From Archangium sp. (GTDB lineage Bacteria; Myxococcota; Myxococcia; Myxococcales; Myxococcaceae): a DNA stretch of 8,325 bases. Shown here in pieces: positions 6,063-8,325 of the stretch (position 1 is its first letter; the number at the start of each line of letters is the position of its first letter). Both the position numbers and the translations under genes were made by a program. The notes under the pieces are model-generated. The model saw only the letters and a program-made list of their open reading frames with translations, made no database searches and was not told where the DNA came from. Location: contig JAEUJR010000991.1 of NCBI GenBank assembly GCA_016793585.1, positions 1 to 8,325 of the forward strand, read 5' to 3'.

Positions 6063-8325
6063 CGGCCAGCGTCGGGGCCGAAGGCCTTCTCGAGCAGCGG
6101 CGCCAGCTTGTCCCGCTCCCGCTGCGTGAGGCCGGGCAGGCCCTCGGTGAGCAGGGTGAGGCCACGCTCCTTCGAGGCGGGGTCGGCCAGCAGCAGCGCC
6201 CGCCCGAGATCGACCTTCGCGCGCGCGAGCCGCCGCTTGTCGTCGACGTCGCCGAGCAGCTTGAGCACCTCTTCGAACTGCAGCACCGCCTCGTTCGGCT
6301 GCTCGAGCGCGAGCAGCGCACGCCCGATGCCGGCCTTGTCGTCGGCGAGCGTCTCGTTGGTGGCGCTGCCCAGGCGCTCCCGCATCGCGAGTGACTTCTC
6401 GAAGCCCAGCTTCGCCTCGGCGCCCTTCTTCTGCTCGAGCGACAACGCCGCGAGGGAGTGCAGCACCACGGCCACGTCGGCCGACTCGTCGCCGGCCTTG
6501 CGCCGAATGCGCATCGCCTCGTCGAGGTTCTTCCTCGCCGCGTCCCACTGGCCCAGGCCCGTCTGGGCCCGCGCCAGCGTGAGCCGGGCCCGCGCGGTGA
6601 AGGGGTCGTCGACGCCCTTCGCCTCGATCGCGATGGCCAGCTCACGTTCACCCATGAGCTTCGACTCGGGCCAGTCTTCGCCCGCCGCGTAGAGCTCGGC
6701 GAGCAGCTCGCAGGTCGAGGCGACCTCCTTCGCCTTGGGGCCCAGCGTGCGCTCACGCACCTCGAGCAGCTCCTTCAGCAGCACGAGCGCCTCTTCGCGG
6801 CGATCGAGGTGCTGCAGCGTGCGCGCCATGCCCTCCATCGACTTGAGCGTGTCGGCGTGTTCGGGGCCGAGCACCGTGCGGCGGGCGTCGAGCGCGCGCT
6901 GGAAGTGCACGAGCGCGTCGTCGTACTGGCCCTTTCGTCGCAGCGTGGCGGCGAGGTTGTGTTCGGCCGACGCCGTCTGCGCATGAGCGGGGCCTTCGAC
7001 CGCCAGGTGCAGGGCGAGGCTCTTCTCGTAGAACTCGATCGCCTCGTCGGGCTTGTTCTGGTTGGTGAGCGTGACGCCCAGCAGGTTGTACGTCTGTGCG
7101 ACCTCGGGGTGATTGGGGCCCAGGTGCTGCTCCTGCAGCTCGAGCGCGCGGGCGAAGCTCTTCTGCGCGGCCTCGTGGTTCTTCCGGTACGTCGAGAGAA
7201 TGCCGTCGTTCAGCGTCAGCTCGATGAGCACGCGCCAGTCGTCGGGCACCTTCGAGGCGGCGGCGTGGGCGAGGCGCATCCACACGTCGGCGCGGCTCAC
7301 GTCGTCTTCGTTCTCGGCGACGGCGAGGCGGCTGAACGCAGTGGCGAGCGCGCCTTGATCCTGCGCGCGCACGGCGTGCTCGGTGGCGAGCAGCAGCGAC
7401 TGGTTCGCGTCTTTGACGTTGCCCGCGCGGCGCTGCAGGTGCTCGAGCAACAACAGCGCCTCGGTCTGCACGTCTTCACTCGCTTCGGGCGTGACGGCGC
7501 CCTTCAGCTTCTCGACACCGGCCGCGTACTTCGAGGCGTCGAAGAGCGCGCGGCCCTCGGCCATCACCCGGCGAAGCACCTGCGAGGCGTCGCGCTCCTT
7601 GGGGTCCTCGAGGCGGCGGCTCACCGCGCGGGCGTCGAGGCACTGAAGGCCGCCTTCGAGCGACGCAGACGAAGAGGGCGCCGAGCTCAAGATGTCGAGG
7701 TCGGCGCCAGCGAACACGTTCGTCTGCGCGCGCAGATAGTCGAGCTTCTGATCGAGGCAGGCCTGACGAAGCTCGTACACCTCTTCACTGTCGACCTTGC
7801 GCACGCGCGCCGACTCGCACGCATCACGGCTGGCGTTCACCCAATCGAGCGTCCACCGATCGAGGTTGCTCTCGACCTTGCGCCACACCTCTTCGGCGTA
7901 CGAGGCGCGCGTCGCGAGGAACGCGGCGTGGATCTCTTTCTTGCGCGCGTCGTCCCACAGGCCGGTGAGCCGCTTCTCGCTGCCGCCACAGACCCGCAGC
8001 CGCCGCTGCTGCCAGACCGCGAAGCTCGTCACGGCGATCGCCAGCACCGCGAGGCTCGCGACCAGCAACACGAGCTTTCCCGACAGCCCCTGCTTCGGCT
8101 CGAGCGCCTTGAGCAGCGACACCATGTCGGGCCAACGCTTCGCGGGGTCGTTCGAGAGCCCGCGCGCCAGCGCCTCGTAGACGAAGTCGGGCACCGCAGA
8201 GCCCGATGGGGGCGCGAGCAGGTGGCCCTGGGCGATCTCGTTCGCGTGCGCCCGCAGCGTCGCGCCGCCGTAGGGCCGCTTGCCGTACAGGGCCTCGTAG
8301 AGCGCGACCGAGAAGCTGAACTGAT
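6059..8325 (-). CDS. Serine/threonine protein kinase with C-terminal TPR array (N-terminal part outside window)
   Basis: The last 755 codons of a large kinase; translation is open to the right edge, so the gene starts beyond it. Positions 8325 to about 8099 encode the end of the kinase C-lobe: QFSFSVALYEALYGKRPYGG (subdomain IX), then a helix with LARGLSNDPAKRWPDM, whose Arg is the conserved subdomain XI residue. The catalytic loops are not visible. A TM helix follows (about 8077-8012), then a linker with CGG, WDDARK, DACESARV, and RQACLDQ, a pattern I associate with myxobacterial TPR kinases and containing four cysteines. From about 7123 to 6245 there are at least seven kinesin-light-chain-type TPRs with regular Gly-led boundaries (LGPNHPEVAQTYN, LGPEHADTLKS, LGPKAKEVAST). 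TPRs bind partner proteins; here they lie on the far side of the membrane from the kinase. An internal GTG at 8194 is a valine codon, not a start. The TAG stop overlaps the TAA of the outer-membrane gene. Confidence 0.93.
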   Translation of the reverse strand, partial: QFSFSVALYEALYGKRPYGGATLRAHANEIAQGHLLAPPSGSAVPDFVYEALARGLSNDPAKRWPDMVSLLKALEPKQGLSGKLVLLVASLAVLAIAVTSFAVWQQRRLRVCGGSEKRLTGLWDDARKKEIHAAFLATRASYAEEVWRKVESNLDRWTLDWVNASRDACESARVRKVDSEEVYELRQACLDQKLDYLRAQTNVFAGADLDILSSAPSSSASLEGGLQCLDARAVSRRLEDPKERDASQVLRRVMAEGRALFDASKYAAGVEKLKGAVTPEASEDVQTEALLLLEHLQRRAGNVKDANQSLLLATEHAVRAQDQGALATAFSRLAVAENEDDVSRADVWMRLAHAAASKVPDDWRVLIELTLNDGILSTYRKNHEAAQKSFARALELQEQHLGPNHPEVAQTYNLLGVTLTNQNKPDEAIEFYEKSLALHLAVEGPAHAQTASAEHNLAATLRRKGQYDDALVHFQRALDARRTVLGPEHADTLKSMEGMARTLQHLDRREEALVLLKELLEVRERTLGPKAKEVASTCELLAELYAAGEDWPESKLMGERELAIAIEAKGVDDPFTARARLTLARAQTGLGQWDAARKNLDEAMRIRRKAGDESADVAVVLHSLAALSLEQKKGAEAKLGFEKSLAMRERLGSATNETLADDKAGIGRALLALEQPNEAVLQFEEVLKLLGDVDDKRRLARAKVDLGRALLLADPASKERGLTLLTEGLPGLTQRERDKLAPLLEKAFGPDAGR

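Noticed and set aside
4446..6548. Long minus-strand open frame (700 codons) antisense to the outer-membrane gene and running across the end of the second kinase
   Set aside because: Arg/Glu/His-rich low-complexity product with no motif, in a shadow frame of two genes with clear family features.
6245..7123. Possible tandem DNA repeat in the TPR region
   Set aside because: The ~126-bp periodicity is at protein level only; adjacent units differ widely in nucleotide sequence, so it is not a DNA repeat array.
8192..8194. GTG as the start of a stand-alone TPR membrane protein
   Set aside because: Translation continues upstream in the same frame into an unmistakable kinase C-lobe (SVALYEALYGKRPYGG), so this codon is an internal valine.

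Overview
This is a GC-rich window (roughly two thirds G+C, with a strong G/C bias at third codon positions) that looks like a piece of a myxobacterial (Myxococcota) chromosome. The evidence is two Hanks-type Ser/Thr kinases with a transmembrane segment, one of them carrying kinesin-light-chain-type TPRs, plus the start of an FHA-domain gene, a rhomboid protease fused to a TPR tail, and two envelope proteins of Gram-negative type. No database search was possible, so placement below phylum/order is not attempted. I see no tRNA, rRNA, insertion sequence, integrase, CRISPR array or other sign of recent transfer.

Layout, left to right. (1) 1-96, minus: first 32 codons of an FHA-domain protein running off the left edge. 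(2) 97-234: divergent intergenic region with a candidate promoter for each side. (3) 235-2001, plus: multidomain rhomboid protease (N-terminal module, rhomboid core with all catalytic residues, extra TM helix, PsbP-like domain, TPRs). (4) 2002-2059: short gap with a perfect 7-bp inverted repeat and a candidate extended -10 promoter. (5) 2060-2815, plus: exported LolA-like 'outer membrane lipoprotein-sorting' protein. (6) 2819-4423, minus: complete transmembrane Ser/Thr kinase with a four-cysteine extracytoplasmic domain. (7) 4424-4496: 73-bp divergent promoter region containing a mirrored CTCTCTC/GAGAGAG element. (8) 4497-6062, plus: exported beta-barrel outer-membrane protein, probably DUF1302-like. 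(9) 6059-8325, minus: C-terminal 755 residues of a second kinase (end of kinase domain, TM helix, conserved cysteine-containing linker, TPR array), running off the right edge.

How they may fit together (inference): the window mixes phospho-signalling parts (two kinases and an FHA phosphothreonine reader) with envelope parts (rhomboid, periplasmic lipid/lipoprotein carrier-like protein, outer-membrane barrel). The LolA-like protein and the DUF1302-like barrel are types often found together with an RND/MMPL transporter. Here no such transporter is present and a receptor-like kinase lies between them on the opposite strand. Genes are packed tail-to-tail with 3 bp between stops or with overlapping stops, so kinase and envelope transcripts must run into one another unless termination occurs inside genes. 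Nothing here proves a new system. The points most worth a second look are the rhomboid-TPR fusion, the novel-looking sensor domain of the first kinase and the kinase between the two envelope genes.
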